From: Pelomonas sp. Root1217
GTDB lineage: Bacteria > Pseudomonadota > Gammaproteobacteria > Burkholderiales > Burkholderiaceae_C
Reading direction: 5' to 3'
Length of the DNA stretch: 64,000 nt
NCBI RefSeq assembly: GCF_001425705.1
Contig: NZ_LMDC01000012.1
Span: 725,294-789,293 of the forward strand
Shown here: positions 51,092 to 60,659 of the stretch, piece by piece
Position numbering within the stretch: the stretch's first letter is position 1
How the letters are laid out: the number at the start of each line of letters is the position of its first letter
Notes under the pieces: generated by a model
Databases searched by the model: none
Told to the model about the DNA's origin: nothing
Seen by the model: the letters and a program-made list of their open reading frames with translations, nothing else
Made by a program: the position numbers and the translations under genes

Positions 51092-52378
51092 TCACTGGCC
51101 CGGCAGCGATGCCAGAGACCGAGCCACGAGCGCCTCATTGCGTGCCATCACCGCCGACCAATCGAATTCCAGCCGCGCGCGTGTCAGCCCGTTGTGCGCC
51201 AGGCGGCTGGCCAGCGCCCGCGTGCGCAGCAGGGACCTGATCGCAGCGGCCAGCGCCTGGGCGTCGCCCGGCGCCACGAGCAGGCCGTTGTCGGCGTCAC
51301 GCAGCACGCTCGGCGTTCCGCCGCTGGCGGTGGCCACCACGGGCACGCCGGCGGCGTTGGCCTCGCACAGCACCCGGCCCATGGTCTCCACGTCGCGCGC
51401 GCCGGCGTGGTGGCTTTCGTAGCTGGCCAACGCAAACACGTCGCTCGCCCAGTAGTAGCGGGCAATCTTCTCGTGGAGCACACGGCCTTCGAAGCGCACC
51501 ACGTCAGCCAGCCCCAGGCGCGCGCAACAGGCTTCGTAGGCCCGGCGCCGGCGGCCGTCGCCAACGACCAACAGGCGGATGGCCGGGAATTCACCGCGCA
51601 ACCTGGCCAGCGCATCGAGCAGAACTTCAACGCCCTTCTTTTCGACGAGCCGGCACACCGTCAGCACCACCTGTGCATCCTCGGGCACGCCGAGTTCCGC
51701 GCGCGCTGCAGACCGCGCACCGGGTGGCGGGCGGAATTCGCCAGCGGCGACCCCGCCCGAGACGACCTCGATCCGCTCGCCTTCCACGCCAATCGCCCGC
51801 AGCAGGTTCGCCGTGTAGTCGCTGTTGGCCAGGATGCCGTTGTGGGCCGCCGCGGCGTGGCGCATCACGCGGTGGCGGCCGTCACGGAACAGGCGGTCGA
51901 CCCAGTCGGGATGCTGGCCATGCTCCAGCCACCAGCTCAGCGCACGCTGCATGGCCGCCGAGCCAATGGCCCGGCTGCCCCAGGGATAGGGATAACCCAG
52001 CCAGGGCCGCAGCACGTCGTTGCCCACCGAGCGACAGACGACCGGCACGCCGGCGCGCGAGCGCAGCAGGCCGTAGAACACGGTCGATGCATAGATTGCG
52101 TCGGGCCGGAACACACGGATGCGCTCCAGCAGCAGCTCCTGGTTGTGCCAATAGCCCAGCCGCGACAGGACGCGATGCACCGCGTGGGCGCAGCCGGCGT
52201 CGAATGCGCGCGCGGCCTCGGCCATGGCCGGGTCGGTCACGCGATAGGTCAGCACTTCCACGCAGGCGGCGTGGCGCGCGAAGTGCGCCGCCAGATACCT
52301 CGCGTGCGTCTGCATGCCGCCGATGGCGGGCGGCCATTCGGTGAGGATGAGCAGCAGGCGGGGTCCGCTGGCACGCAT
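51092..52378 (-). CDS. Glycosyltransferase family 4 protein
   Basis: GT-B fold glycosyltransferase (428 residues), probably adding sugars to a cell-surface polysaccharide or lipid. N-terminal ILTEWPPAIGGMQTHARYLA, the donor-site segment LTVCRLVEKKGVEVLLDALA and the GT4-typical GRVLCEANAAGVPVVATASGG are clear. The acceptor is unknown. It follows the S66 peptidase gene by 31 bp and ends 19 bp from the convergent dacB. Confidence 0.92.
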   Translation of the reverse strand: MRASGPRLLLILTEWPPAIGGMQTHARYLAAHFARHAACVEVLTYRVTDPAMAEAARAFDAGCAHAVHRVLSRLGYWHNQELLLERIRVFRPDAIYASTVFYGLLRSRAGVPVVCRSVGNDVLRPWLGYPYPWGSRAIGSAAMQRALSWWLEHGQHPDWVDRLFRDGRHRVMRHAAAAHNGILANSDYTANLLRAIGVEGERIEVVSGGVAAGEFRPPPGARSAARAELGVPEDAQVVLTVCRLVEKKGVEVLLDALARLRGEFPAIRLLVVGDGRRRRAYEACCARLGLADVVRFEGRVLHEKIARYYWASDVFALASYESHHAGARDVETMGRVLCEANAAGVPVVATASGGTPSVLRDADNGLLVAPGDAQALAAAIRSLLRTRALASRLAHNGLTRARLEFDWSAVMARNEALVARSLASLPGQ

Positions 52379-52409
52379 GCGGCAGTCTGGGGGCCGGGCG
52401 CCGGGGAAC

Positions 52410-53447
52410 CTAGGCCACGGCCGGGCTCAGCAGCCGGATCGTTCCCGCGTCGGCATCCATCTCGGCCGGCGCACCGACCGGCACGGTCAGCTTGCGCTTG
52501 ATGTGGCCGATGGCCGCACCCCGGTAGACGGGCACGTTCAGCGGCAGGAAGTAGTCGTCGAACACCTCGTCCAGTGTCAGGCTGCCGTAGCCCTCGCCGG
52601 GCTCGCATTTGGTGAAGCGGCCGAGCACGACGCCGCTCAGTTGCGACAGCGCGCCGGCCAGGCGCAGCGTGGAGAGGCAGCGGTCGATGCGGTAGATGTA
52701 CTCGTTGATGTCCTCGAGAAAGAGCAGGGCGCCACGGCAATCGGGGAAATAGGCCGAGCCGGCCATCGACGCCAGCACGGTGAGATTGCCGCCCACCAGC
52801 CGGCCTTGCGCCTTGCCGGGGCGCACGGTGGTGATGCGCTCCTCGCGGGCGATCAGGTCGTCCACCGGCTTGACGACAGGGTTGCGCAGCACGGCGGCCT
52901 CGGCATTCATCGCGATGGCCTTGAAGCTTTGCACCGAGTAGTCGTTCCATTCCGACACGGCCACCGGGCTGTGAAAGGCCACGAGGCCGGTCTGGCGGTG
53001 GATGGCGTTCACCAGGCAGGTCAGATCGCTGAAGCCGCCGAAGAATTTCGGCTTGCGGCGGATCAGCGCGTAGTCGAGCTTGTCGACGATGCGGTTGCAG
53101 CCCGAGCCGCCGGTCATGGCCAGGATGCCGGCCACCGAATCGTCGGCAAACATGGCGTTGATGTCGGCGGCACGCTGGGCGTCGGTGCCGGCAAAGGGCC
53201 CGCGGCGTGCGGCGACGAACTCACCCGGCTTGACCTTGAAGCCCAGCGCCTGCAGCACCTCGACGGCCATCTTCAGCGGCTCGCGCTCGAAGGTGGCATT
53301 GGCGGGGCTGACGAGGCCGATCGTGTCGCCCGGGCGCAGCCGCGGCGCGAGCAATGGCCCGCCCGCGGCGTGCACCGGTTGGGCGGCGGCCAGCAGGCCG
53401 GCCGTGGCGGCGCTGAACTGAAGGAGTTGACGGCGTGACGGGTTCAT
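52410..53447 (-). CDS. S66 family LD-carboxypeptidase, exported by Tat
   Basis: Second LD-carboxypeptidase homologue of the window, 345 residues. Unlike the cytosolic ldcA product it begins with MNPSRRQLLQFSAATAGLLA, a twin-arginine signal, so it should act in the periplasm. Conserved features are AMTGGSGCNRIVDKLDYALI, the nucleophile serine in FGGFSDLT, LVGGNLTVLASMAGSAYFPD and LLFLEDINEYIYRIDR. The start at 53447 puts the RR pair at the right place; five residues earlier another ATG exists. It is followed by a glycosyltransferase gene. Confidence 0.9.
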   Translation of the reverse strand: MNPSRRQLLQFSAATAGLLAAAQPVHAAGGPLLAPRLRPGDTIGLVSPANATFEREPLKMAVEVLQALGFKVKPGEFVAARRGPFAGTDAQRAADINAMFADDSVAGILAMTGGSGCNRIVDKLDYALIRRKPKFFGGFSDLTCLVNAIHRQTGLVAFHSPVAVSEWNDYSVQSFKAIAMNAEAAVLRNPVVKPVDDLIAREERITTVRPGKAQGRLVGGNLTVLASMAGSAYFPDCRGALLFLEDINEYIYRIDRCLSTLRLAGALSQLSGVVLGRFTKCEPGEGYGSLTLDEVFDDYFLPLNVPVYRGAAIGHIKRKLTVPVGAPAEMDADAGTIRLLSPAVA

Positions 53448-53693
53448 ATCGCTCGCAAACAATCAGAGATGAGGGGCTGGCCGCGTGCTCGTTCGCGCGG
53501 ATTCGACGATCTGCGCGGCATTGTGTGCGCCCTGACGGCGTCAGCTGCCGCGGCCTGTTGCCAGTCGCGCGCAAGGGCAGGCACCGTGTGGCTGTCCTCA
53601 AGGTGAATTTTTCGGGGCCTTCGAAGGATTGACGCTGTGGCCGTAGCCTCGCTATGTTGCGCGATCTGCAAAGAACAAGACGAGGAGAAGCTC

Positions 53694-56540
53694 ATGAAGC
53701 GTGCATTCACCTGGCTGCTGCTCACGCCAATGCTGCTGGCCGGCTGCATCAGCACCACACCCCAGGCCAGCCTGGACGACACCAGGAGCTGCACGGCCAT
53801 GGTGGCCGGGGGCTTTCGCAAGGTGGCCGACGAGCGCGGCGAGCGCTTCAATGGCAAGGTCGGCGAGGACGTGGCGCGTTGCCGCGGCAGCGACAAGGCC
53901 GCAGCCTTTCGCCACACGCCCTATGTCGACTGGGCCAACTACTGGGCCACCGGCGACCAGGCCACGCTGCTGCCGGGCACGAGTGGCGTCGGGAGTCATC
54001 TCGGGCCCAACGGCCGCGGTGTGGACGGCGCGCTGCTGGACCTCGAATACCAGCGCATGGAGCTGATCAAGTTCAACCTGTTCGACAACTCCGGCAGCTT
54101 TGCCGACTACGCGCTGGGCCGTCAAGGCGTGGCGGGCGCCGCCGTCAAGACCTGGCCCTCGATGCGGCTGGCGGCCGATTCGCCCTTCTACGCCGCGGTG
54201 GGCGGTGACGGGACGCAGCTCTGCCAAGGCGAACTGATCCGCTGGCGCCAGCTCAGCGGCATCTGCAACGACCTGCGCAATCCCAAGATGGGTTCGGCCG
54301 GCGCGCTGTTCGCGCGCAATGTGCAGTTCGAGGCGACCTACCCGGACATCAGCGACGACGCCCTGGCGCGCAACCGCCATGGCGACCGCATTGCGTTGCT
54401 GCAGCCCGACCCGCAGCTCATCAGCCGCAAGCTGTTCACCCGCACGCAGAGTGACCCCGCCAAATGCCGCGACGGTCAGGGCCTGCCCGGCAATTCGGTG
54501 GACGCCAACTGCGACTACCAGAAGGCGCCTTTCTTCAACGTGCTCGCGGCCTTCTGGATCCAGTTCATGACGCATGACTGGTTCTCCCACATGGAGGAGG
54601 GCCGCAATGAGCCGCAGTGGATGGCCGTCGGCTGCACGGGCGACGCGGCCAAGCTGGGCTGCCGGCCGGACGACCGCATCGACCGCAGCTTTGTGGCCGA
54701 GGGCAACGCGCCGCCGCGCTACACGGCCGCCGACGGCACCAAGCCGTTGGCGCGCGCCTTCCGCACGCACGCCAACAACAACACCGCGTGGTGGGACGCG
54801 TCACAGATCTATGGCTACAACGCCGTGTCGCGTCAGCGCGTGAAGCGCGATCCGGCCGACCCGGCCCGGCTGCTGATGCCGGCCGGCGCGCGCGCCGGCG
54901 CCGGCGAGGCGCTGGGTCAGCTGCCCGTCTTCTCGGCAGGCGACCCCATCCTGCCGCAGTGGGCCGGCCAGGGCGCGGCCGCCTTCCCCGACAACTGGAG
55001 CATCGGCGTCGGCTTCTATCAAACGGTGTTCTCGCGCGAGCACAACGCCTTCGTCGCCGAGTTCCGCCGCCGCGCCGCGGCCACGCCTGACGCCGACTCG
55101 GGCCTGCGCGACCCGGCGAACCCGACGGCTGTCATCCGCTACCGCGATGTGTCGGCCGATGTGCTGTTCGAGGTGGGGCGCCTCGTCGTCGCCGCCGAGA
55201 TCGCCAAGATCCACACCATCGAATGGACGACGCAGCTGCTCTACGACGAGCCGCTCTACCTCGGCATGAACGCCAACTGGGGTGGGCTGTTCGAAGGCCA
55301 CCCGTTCGTCGAGAACGCGCTGGAAGCCATCGTCGTGCAGAACTACGGCAAGAGCACCGACGCCAAGAAGGCCGGCCAGTGGTACTCGGCGCTGGCCTCG
55401 GGGCCGGGCATCTTCGGCCTGGGCGCGCGGGTCTACAAGGACGACAGCTTCTTCGCGCGCCACGACGCCAAGAAGGACGATGTCTGGAGCCTGGCCAATC
55501 CCGACCATGTGAACGGTGGCGTCAACCACTTCGGCTCGCCCTTCAACTTCCCCGAGGAGTTCGTCAGCGTCTACCGCCTGCACGCGCTGGTGCCTGACCT
55601 GATCGAGCTGCGCCACTGGGACAGCGACCCGAACCGCATCGCCGCCAAGGTGCCCGTCATCGAGACCTTCCGCGGCAAGGCCACCGGCGCACTCAACGAA
55701 CAGGGCGCGGCGGACTGGGCGCTGTCCATGGGCCGCCAACGCCTGGGCCTGTTGACGCTGGGCAATACGCCGGCCTTCCTGCAGAACCTGGCGATTCCGC
55801 GGCTGCAGTCCAGCACGGGCAAGATCGACGTCGCGGCGCTGGACATCATCCGCGACCGCGAACACGGCGTGCCGCGCTTCAACGAGTTCCGCCGCCAGTA
55901 CGGCCTGCGCCAGCTGGCGAGCTTCGACGACTTCATCGACGCCCGACTGCCGGCCGATTCACCCGAGCGGGCGCGCCAGCAAAAGGTCATCAATGACCTG
56001 CGCAGCATCTACGGCCAGCACAAGTGCGATGCGAAGAAGGTCATCACGGCCGCGCAGAAGAACCTCGACGGCAGCCCCATCAACGACTGCCTGGGCAAGC
56101 CCGATGGCAGCTTGGTCGACAACATCGAGGACGTCGACACGGTGGTGGGCTGGCTGTCCGAGTTCACGCGGCCGCATGGCTATGCGATCTCGGAGACGCA
56201 GTTCCAGGTGTTCATCCTGAACGCATCGCGGCGGCTGTTCAGCGACCGCTTCTTCACCAGCAGCTTCCGCCCGGAGTTCTACGGCAACCTCGGCATCGAA
56301 TGGCTGATGAACAACGGCCCGAGCGGCAAGCAGTTCGAGGCGAAGCAGAGCAACGGCCACCGCATCGAGGTCTCGCCCTTCAAGCGCGTGCTGCTGCGCA
56401 CCGTGCCCGAACTCAGCGGCGAACTGGCCCACGTTACCAACGCCTTCGATCCCTGGGCACGCGACCGCGGCGAGTACTACGGCCTGGGCTGGCAGCCGCG
56501 CAAGGGGGCGGAGAGCGATCCGGCCTTCCTCAAGCCCTGA
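53694..56540 (+). CDS. Animal-type haem peroxidase family lipoprotein
   Basis: Lipoprotein of 948 residues (lipobox LLAGC, Cys18) in the peroxidase-cyclooxygenase superfamily. Core motifs are visible: the distal histidine in FWIQFMTHDWFSHM, the REHN motif in QTVFSREHNAFVAEFRRR, and the proximal histidine in EEFVSVYRLHALVP. Large N- and C-terminal extensions lie on either side. Bacterial relatives include peroxidases and fatty-acid dioxygenases; which activity applies is unknown. AGGAG precedes the ATG at 53694. No partner gene is obvious, and the export suggests action at the cell surface. Confidence 0.88.
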   Translation: MKRAFTWLLLTPMLLAGCISTTPQASLDDTRSCTAMVAGGFRKVADERGERFNGKVGEDVARCRGSDKAAAFRHTPYVDWANYWATGDQATLLPGTSGVGSHLGPNGRGVDGALLDLEYQRMELIKFNLFDNSGSFADYALGRQGVAGAAVKTWPSMRLAADSPFYAAVGGDGTQLCQGELIRWRQLSGICNDLRNPKMGSAGALFARNVQFEATYPDISDDALARNRHGDRIALLQPDPQLISRKLFTRTQSDPAKCRDGQGLPGNSVDANCDYQKAPFFNVLAAFWIQFMTHDWFSHMEEGRNEPQWMAVGCTGDAAKLGCRPDDRIDRSFVAEGNAPPRYTAADGTKPLARAFRTHANNNTAWWDASQIYGYNAVSRQRVKRDPADPARLLMPAGARAGAGEALGQLPVFSAGDPILPQWAGQGAAAFPDNWSIGVGFYQTVFSREHNAFVAEFRRRAAATPDADSGLRDPANPTAVIRYRDVSADVLFEVGRLVVAAEIAKIHTIEWTTQLLYDEPLYLGMNANWGGLFEGHPFVENALEAIVVQNYGKSTDAKKAGQWYSALASGPGIFGLGARVYKDDSFFARHDAKKDDVWSLANPDHVNGGVNHFGSPFNFPEEFVSVYRLHALVPDLIELRHWDSDPNRIAAKVPVIETFRGKATGALNEQGAADWALSMGRQRLGLLTLGNTPAFLQNLAIPRLQSSTGKIDVAALDIIRDREHGVPRFNEFRRQYGLRQLASFDDFIDARLPADSPERARQQKVINDLRSIYGQHKCDAKKVITAAQKNLDGSPINDCLGKPDGSLVDNIEDVDTVVGWLSEFTRPHGYAISETQFQVFILNASRRLFSDRFFTSSFRPEFYGNLGIEWLMNNGPSGKQFEAKQSNGHRIEVSPFKRVLLRTVPELSGELAHVTNAFDPWARDRGEYYGLGWQPRKGAESDPAFLKP

Positions 56541-56545
56541 CGGTC

Positions 56546-57508
56546 TCAGCCCGGGCCGTGGCGGGCCTGGCCGAGCAGACCGGTGGCGACGTGGATGCGC
56601 TGCCTGCAGCCGTCCAACTCGGCGCTGAGGCTGCGCTCTGGCGAGGCGGCCGGTTCGGACGACAAGGCCCGGTGGGCGGCATCGACGGCGGTTTCGAGCC
56701 GGGTGTTGCGCACGCGGGCCAGATGCCAGGACCAGGCCATGCCCGCAGCGCCGGCCAGCATGCCGGCCAGCACGCCGACCCAGTCCGGCGCACTGCGGCC
56801 GCTCGCGCCGGCCTTGGCGCGCTCCACGGCCAGCTCCTGCTCCGTGGCGGCGAGCCGGGCCTTGAGCTGCCCGCGCTCCTCGGCGGCGCGGGCGTTGTCG
56901 AGCAGGGCCTGCTGCAGTTCGCGTGCGAAGTCCGGGCGCTCGACCAGCTTCCTGACCTCGGACGCCGGCAGCGTGGCGACGCGGTCGTCCTTCCACCAAT
57001 AGCCCAGCAGGCCGCCAAGGGCGAAGGCCGCCAGGCCGGCAAGCACCAGCAGAACCGCTGCGGCCGGGTCTTCATCGTCGGTTGCCTTGCGCGCCGCGCG
57101 CCACAGCACCCAGACGGCCAGCAGCACCGCCAGTACGACGAAGAGATAGGTCAGCGAGGGGTTGTTGGACTTGAAGTCCAGGCCAATGCCGCCGGGCAGC
57201 TTCAGGCTGATGGCGTTGGCGTCGCCGTCGGCCGCCTTCTTGCACTCGGCGCCCGGTGCGGAGGCGGGGGCTGCAGAAGCAGGGGCCGAGGCGCCGCAGT
57301 ACAGCGTCACCTGCTGGCTCACGCCGGGCGCTGGCGCCGCGGGCCGTGCGATGGGCGGCCCGGCCTTGTCCCGGCACGGTGTGGCGGGCGCGCTGGCGGC
57401 CGAGGCGGCCTGGCAGGCGGCGGGGGCCAGCGCGGTCGACTGCGCGAGCGGTGCGAGCAGCAGCAGCCACGTGGCGGCGATCCATCCCTTGCGCGTCCAC
57501 CTGCTCAT
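56546..57508 (-). CDS. Hypothetical membrane protein with long periplasmic and coiled regions
   Basis: Protein of 320 residues. A signal-like helix (about 10-28) is followed by an Ala/Pro-rich region with a few cysteines, then by hydrophobic helices (about 119-138 and 147-170). A charged stretch with coiled-coil character comes next (ERGQLKARLAATEQELAVER), then a further hydrophobic segment (WVGVLAGMLAGAAGMAWSWH) and a polar end. No family recognised. GGAGAG stands before the ATG at 57508. It is convergent with the peroxidase gene (5 bp). Confidence 0.7.
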   Translation of the reverse strand: MSRWTRKGWIAATWLLLLAPLAQSTALAPAACQAASAASAPATPCRDKAGPPIARPAAPAPGVSQQVTLYCGASAPASAAPASAPGAECKKAADGDANAISLKLPGGIGLDFKSNNPSLTYLFVVLAVLLAVWVLWRAARKATDDEDPAAAVLLVLAGLAAFALGGLLGYWWKDDRVATLPASEVRKLVERPDFARELQQALLDNARAAEERGQLKARLAATEQELAVERAKAGASGRSAPDWVGVLAGMLAGAAGMAWSWHLARVRNTRLETAVDAAHRALSSEPAASPERSLSAELDGCRQRIHVATGLLGQARHGPG

Positions 57509-57663
57509 TGAGGCTCTCCATGCTGGTGAGGGCTCGGCGCCAGCCGGAGCCGGCTCGGCATTCTGAAGCTCGCGCGGGTCGCCGCGACGGCGCCACCTCA
57601 CACTTGTGATGACGCCGCGCCGCGCAACCGGAGGAGTCGGGCAGGTTGCGGTCCAATGCCGCC

Positions 57664-57897
57664 ATGAACCCTGACCTGCCCGCCTTGCCGCATCTCGCTC
57701 CTGGCCGCTACCGCCACTACAAGGGCGGCGAATACGAAGTCCTTCATGTCGCCCGCCACAGCGAGACACTGGAGATCGTTGTCGTCTACCGGCCGCTGTA
57801 CAACGACAGCGGCTGGTGGGTGCGGCCCTTCGAGATGTTCACCGGCTCGCTGGAGGTCGATGGGGTGGTGCGGCCGCGTTTCGAGCGCATCAGCTAG
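57664..57897 (+). CDS. DUF1653 protein
   Basis: Small soluble protein of 77 residues with a single DUF1653 domain: LAPGRYRHYKGGEYEVLHVA, VVYRPLYNDSGWWVRPFEMF. The function is unknown; the fold is SH3-like. The start at 57664 gives the family length. It is convergent with the PPOX gene and overlaps it by 8 bp. Confidence 0.9.
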   Translation: MNPDLPALPHLAPGRYRHYKGGEYEVLHVARHSETLEIVVVYRPLYNDSGWWVRPFEMFTGSLEVDGVVRPRFERIS

Positions 57898-58507
57898 CCA
57901 TCGTCAGCGCCGCCAACTGCCGCTCCAGCTCGGCAATGCGCTCGTCCCGCGCCTTGAGCGCCGCCCGCACGTCGGCCGCCTCGAAGCGCTGCGGGATGTG
58001 CTTGGGGCAGTTGACGTCCCAGGCCTCGACGTCGAACAGGATGACCTGCTCGGGCCGCGCCGGGTAGCCAGCCGGCATCAGCCGCGCCATCAGTTCGGCA
58101 TCGCCTTCGACGACACGCGCCCGGCCCCAGATCTTGATGCGGCGCTGGTGGGCGTAGTCCATCAGGAAGAGGAAGGCGCGCGGGTTCTCGGCCAGGTTGC
58201 CCTGGGTGATGTACTGGCGGTTGCCGGCAAAGTCGGCGAAGGCGATGGTGTGCTCGTCCAGCACGTGCAGGAAACCCGCCGGGCCGCCGCGGTGCTGCAC
58301 ATAGGGCTGGCCCTCGGCATTGGCCGTGGCCAGCATGACGCTGATCTGCGCCTCGATCTCGTCCTTCAGGTCGGGCGTAATGCGGCTCTCCCAGCCGTCG
58401 CCTTCTTCCATGCGGGCATAGGCGTGGCGCGATCCCTTGCGGGTCTGCAGGGCCTTGACGGTGGGCGTGAAGGCGATGTCGCTGGGGGTGGCAAGCGCGG
58501 GCTTCAT
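57890..58507 (-). CDS. Pyridoxamine 5'-phosphate oxidase-related flavoprotein
   Basis: FMN-binding split-barrel protein of 205 residues. Segments VQHRGGPAGFLHVLDEHTIA, FADFAGNRQYITQGNLAENP and RIKIWGRARVVEGD fit the PPOX-related family that reduces or oxidises small molecules with FMN. It is last in an operon AhpD-like - DUF1348 - PPOX, 2 bp behind the DUF1348 gene; all three suggest detoxification of reactive compounds. Confidence 0.87.
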   Translation of the reverse strand: MKPALATPSDIAFTPTVKALQTRKGSRHAYARMEEGDGWESRITPDLKDEIEAQISVMLATANAEGQPYVQHRGGPAGFLHVLDEHTIAFADFAGNRQYITQGNLAENPRAFLFLMDYAHQRRIKIWGRARVVEGDAELMARLMPAGYPARPEQVILFDVEAWDVNCPKHIPQRFEAADVRAALKARDERIAELERQLAALTMAS

Positions 58508-58509
58508 GG

Positions 58510-58983
58510 TTACAACCCCAGTTCGCTGAGTGACGGATGGTCGTCAGGGCGACGACCTGAGCTTTCGCGAGGCCAGTGGAAGAGCCGTTCCTTCACAGTG
58601 ATCGCCACGTCGTTGATGCTGGCGTGCCGCGTGTGCATCAGCCCCTGGTCGTCGAAGGCCCAGTTCTCGTTGCCATAACTGCGCCACCATTGGCCGTCCG
58701 CGTCATGCCACTCATAGGCGAAGCGCACGGCGATGCGGTCCTCGCCATGGGCCCAGATCTCCTTGATGAGCCGGTAGTCCTGCTCGCGCTGCCACTTCGC
58801 TGTCAGGAAGGCCTCGATCTGCTCGCGGCCGTTCACGAAGGTCGAGCGGTTGCGCCAGCGGCTGTCGGGCGTGTAGGCCAGGGCCACGCGCGCCGGGTCG
58901 CGGCTGTTCCACGCGTCTTCGGCCATGCGCACCTTCTGCACGGCGGTGGTCAGCGAGAACGGCGGGAAGGGCGGGCGGGACAT
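58510..58983 (-). CDS. DUF1348 (NTF2-like) protein
   Basis: Soluble protein of 157 residues. [40 protein letters not shown] and [20 protein letters not shown] are characteristic of DUF1348, an NTF2-like family of unknown biochemical role. AGGAG precedes the ATG at 58983. Middle gene of the AhpD-like operon. Confidence 0.92.
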   Translation of the reverse strand: MSRPPFPPFSLTTAVQKVRMAEDAWNSRDPARVALAYTPDSRWRNRSTFVNGREQIEAFLTAKWQREQDYRLIKEIWAHGEDRIAVRFAYEWHDADGQWWRSYGNENWAFDDQGLMHTRHASINDVAITVKERLFHWPRESSGRRPDDHPSLSELGL

Positions 58984-59050
58984 GGCGGGCTCCTGAAGGG
59001 TGGAAAGACGGACGCGCACCGCAGGCAGCCTGCGGCGCGCGTGGGGCGAT

Positions 59051-59599
59051 TTACGCGGCCAGCGGCAAGGCTTCTGGGAAGTCGATGACGGTCTTGGCCA
59101 CTTCGTTGAGGTAGTTGGTCCAGGTGTTCAGCGCCACGTGTTGGACGATCTCGACGATCTGCCCGTCGTCATAACCCGCGGCGCGCACGGCGGCCACGTC
59201 GGCGTCGGACACATGGCCGCGCTGCGTCGCCACGCTGGCGGCAAAGCGCACGGCGGCGTCCGCCTTGGCGTCGTTGGAGCGGCCGGCGCGGTTGGCGGCG
59301 ATCTCGGCCGTGTCCAGCTTGGCCAGGTTGCTGCCCAGGTAGGTGTGGGCCGCCAGGCAGTAGCCGCAGCCGTTGATCTGCGCCACGGCCAGGGCGATGC
59401 GCTCGCGCGTCTGGGCCGGCAGGCGGCCTTTGGCCAGTGCGCCGGACATGCCCAGATAGCCTTCCAGCGCCGCCGGGCTGTTGGCCACGGTGCGGAACAG
59501 GTTGGGCACGGAGCCGAGCTGCTTGTTGACGGCTTCCAGCATCGGGCGGGCGGCTTCGGGGGCAGCGTCGATGGAGGCGGGGGTGGCGATGCGGTTCAT
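59051..59599 (-). CDS. Carboxymuconolactone decarboxylase/AhpD-family protein
   Basis: Helical protein of 182 residues of the AhpD group. The redox motif CxxC with its histidine is CGYCLAAH (Cys78, Cys81, His85), used by AhpD to reduce alkyl hydroperoxide reductase and seen in many peroxidase-active members. AGGAAAA stands before the ATG. It heads the operon with DUF1348 and PPOX genes. A LysR regulator is divergent across 151 bp and probably controls the operon. Confidence 0.92.
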   Translation of the reverse strand: MNRIATPASIDAAPEAARPMLEAVNKQLGSVPNLFRTVANSPAALEGYLGMSGALAKGRLPAQTRERIALAVAQINGCGYCLAAHTYLGSNLAKLDTAEIAANRAGRSNDAKADAAVRFAASVATQRGHVSDADVAAVRAAGYDDGQIVEIVQHVALNTWTNYLNEVAKTVIDFPEALPLAA

Positions 59600-59750
59600 G
59601 GTGTTTTCCTTCGTGTTCGTTGGGTGGGTGTCGGTGTTGTTTCGGCCCGGTGGCCTGCCGGTGCCGAGAATGTAGAAACTTGCGCCCAGAAGCACTAGCC
59701 GGCAGGATTCGAAATCTTTCTCTCGATATCCGGAAGAATCGGCGCTGAAA

Positions 59751-60659
59751 ATGGACCGCTTCGAAGCCATGACCGTGTTCGTCGCCATCGCCGAGGCCGG
59801 CAGCCTGTCGGCGGCGGCGCGCAAGCTGGAGCAGCCGCTGGCCACCGTCAGCCGCAAGCTCACGTTGCTGGAGGCCCAGCTCAAGACCCGCCTCATCGCC
59901 CGCTCCACGCGCCGCCTGGAGCTGACCGACGCCGGCCGCGACTACCTGGAGGCCAGCCGCCAGATCCTGGAGCAGGTGGCCGACGCCGAGCGCGCCGCGG
60001 CAGGCGCCTATGCCCGCCCGCACGGCCGCCTCGTCATCTCCGCGCCAGTGGTGTTCGGCCGCTTGCACCTGCTGCCCCTCATCGTCGAGTTCCTGCGCGA
60101 GTTCCCCGACGTGGACGTGCGCCTCATCCAGGCCGACCGCGTGGTCAACCTGCTGGAGGAGCATGTCGACCTCGCCCTGCGCATCGGCGAGCTGGCCGAT
60201 AGCGGCCTGGTCGCCACCAAGGTCGGCGAGATCCGCCGCGTCTGCTGCGCCAGCCCCGCCTACCTGGCCGCCTACGGTCGCCCTTCTGCGCCGGCCGATC
60301 TGGCGCGCCACGCCTGCATCAGCTTCGAGGGACTGATGTCGGCGAGCCGCTGGGTGTTTCCGGCTGAGACCGTCGAGATCCGCTCGCGGCTGGCCGTCAC
60401 CACCGCCGAGGCGGCCATCGCCGCGGCCGAGCAGGGCCTGGGCGTGGCGCGGGTGCTGTCCTACCAGGTGGCCGACGCGGTGCAGGCCGGTCGGCTGGAG
60501 CGGCTGCTGCCGGAGCACGAGCCCGCGCCGGTGCCGGTCAGCCTGATCTACCCCGGTCAGGGGCGGCTGCCGATGAAATGCCGCGCCTTCCTCGACTACG
60601 CCGCGCCGCGGCTGCGTGAGCGGCTGCAGGGCCAGGCCTCGGCAGAATCGGCGGCCTGA
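59751..60659 (+). CDS. LysR-family transcriptional regulator
   Basis: Regulator of 302 residues: N-terminal HTH (FVAIAEAGSLSAAARKLEQP, LATVSRKLTLLEAQL) and a substrate-binding-like effector domain (GRLVISAPVVFGRLHLLPLI). Subgroup resembles DsdC/AaeR-like regulators with the GRLVISAP start. Divergent from the AhpD-like operon, which it likely regulates. Its stop overlaps the ATG of the WYL gene. Confidence 0.93.
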   Translation: MDRFEAMTVFVAIAEAGSLSAAARKLEQPLATVSRKLTLLEAQLKTRLIARSTRRLELTDAGRDYLEASRQILEQVADAERAAAGAYARPHGRLVISAPVVFGRLHLLPLIVEFLREFPDVDVRLIQADRVVNLLEEHVDLALRIGELADSGLVATKVGEIRRVCCASPAYLAAYGRPSAPADLARHACISFEGLMSASRWVFPAETVEIRSRLAVTTAEAAIAAAEQGLGVARVLSYQVADAVQAGRLERLLPEHEPAPVPVSLIYPGQGRLPMKCRAFLDYAAPRLRERLQGQASAESAA

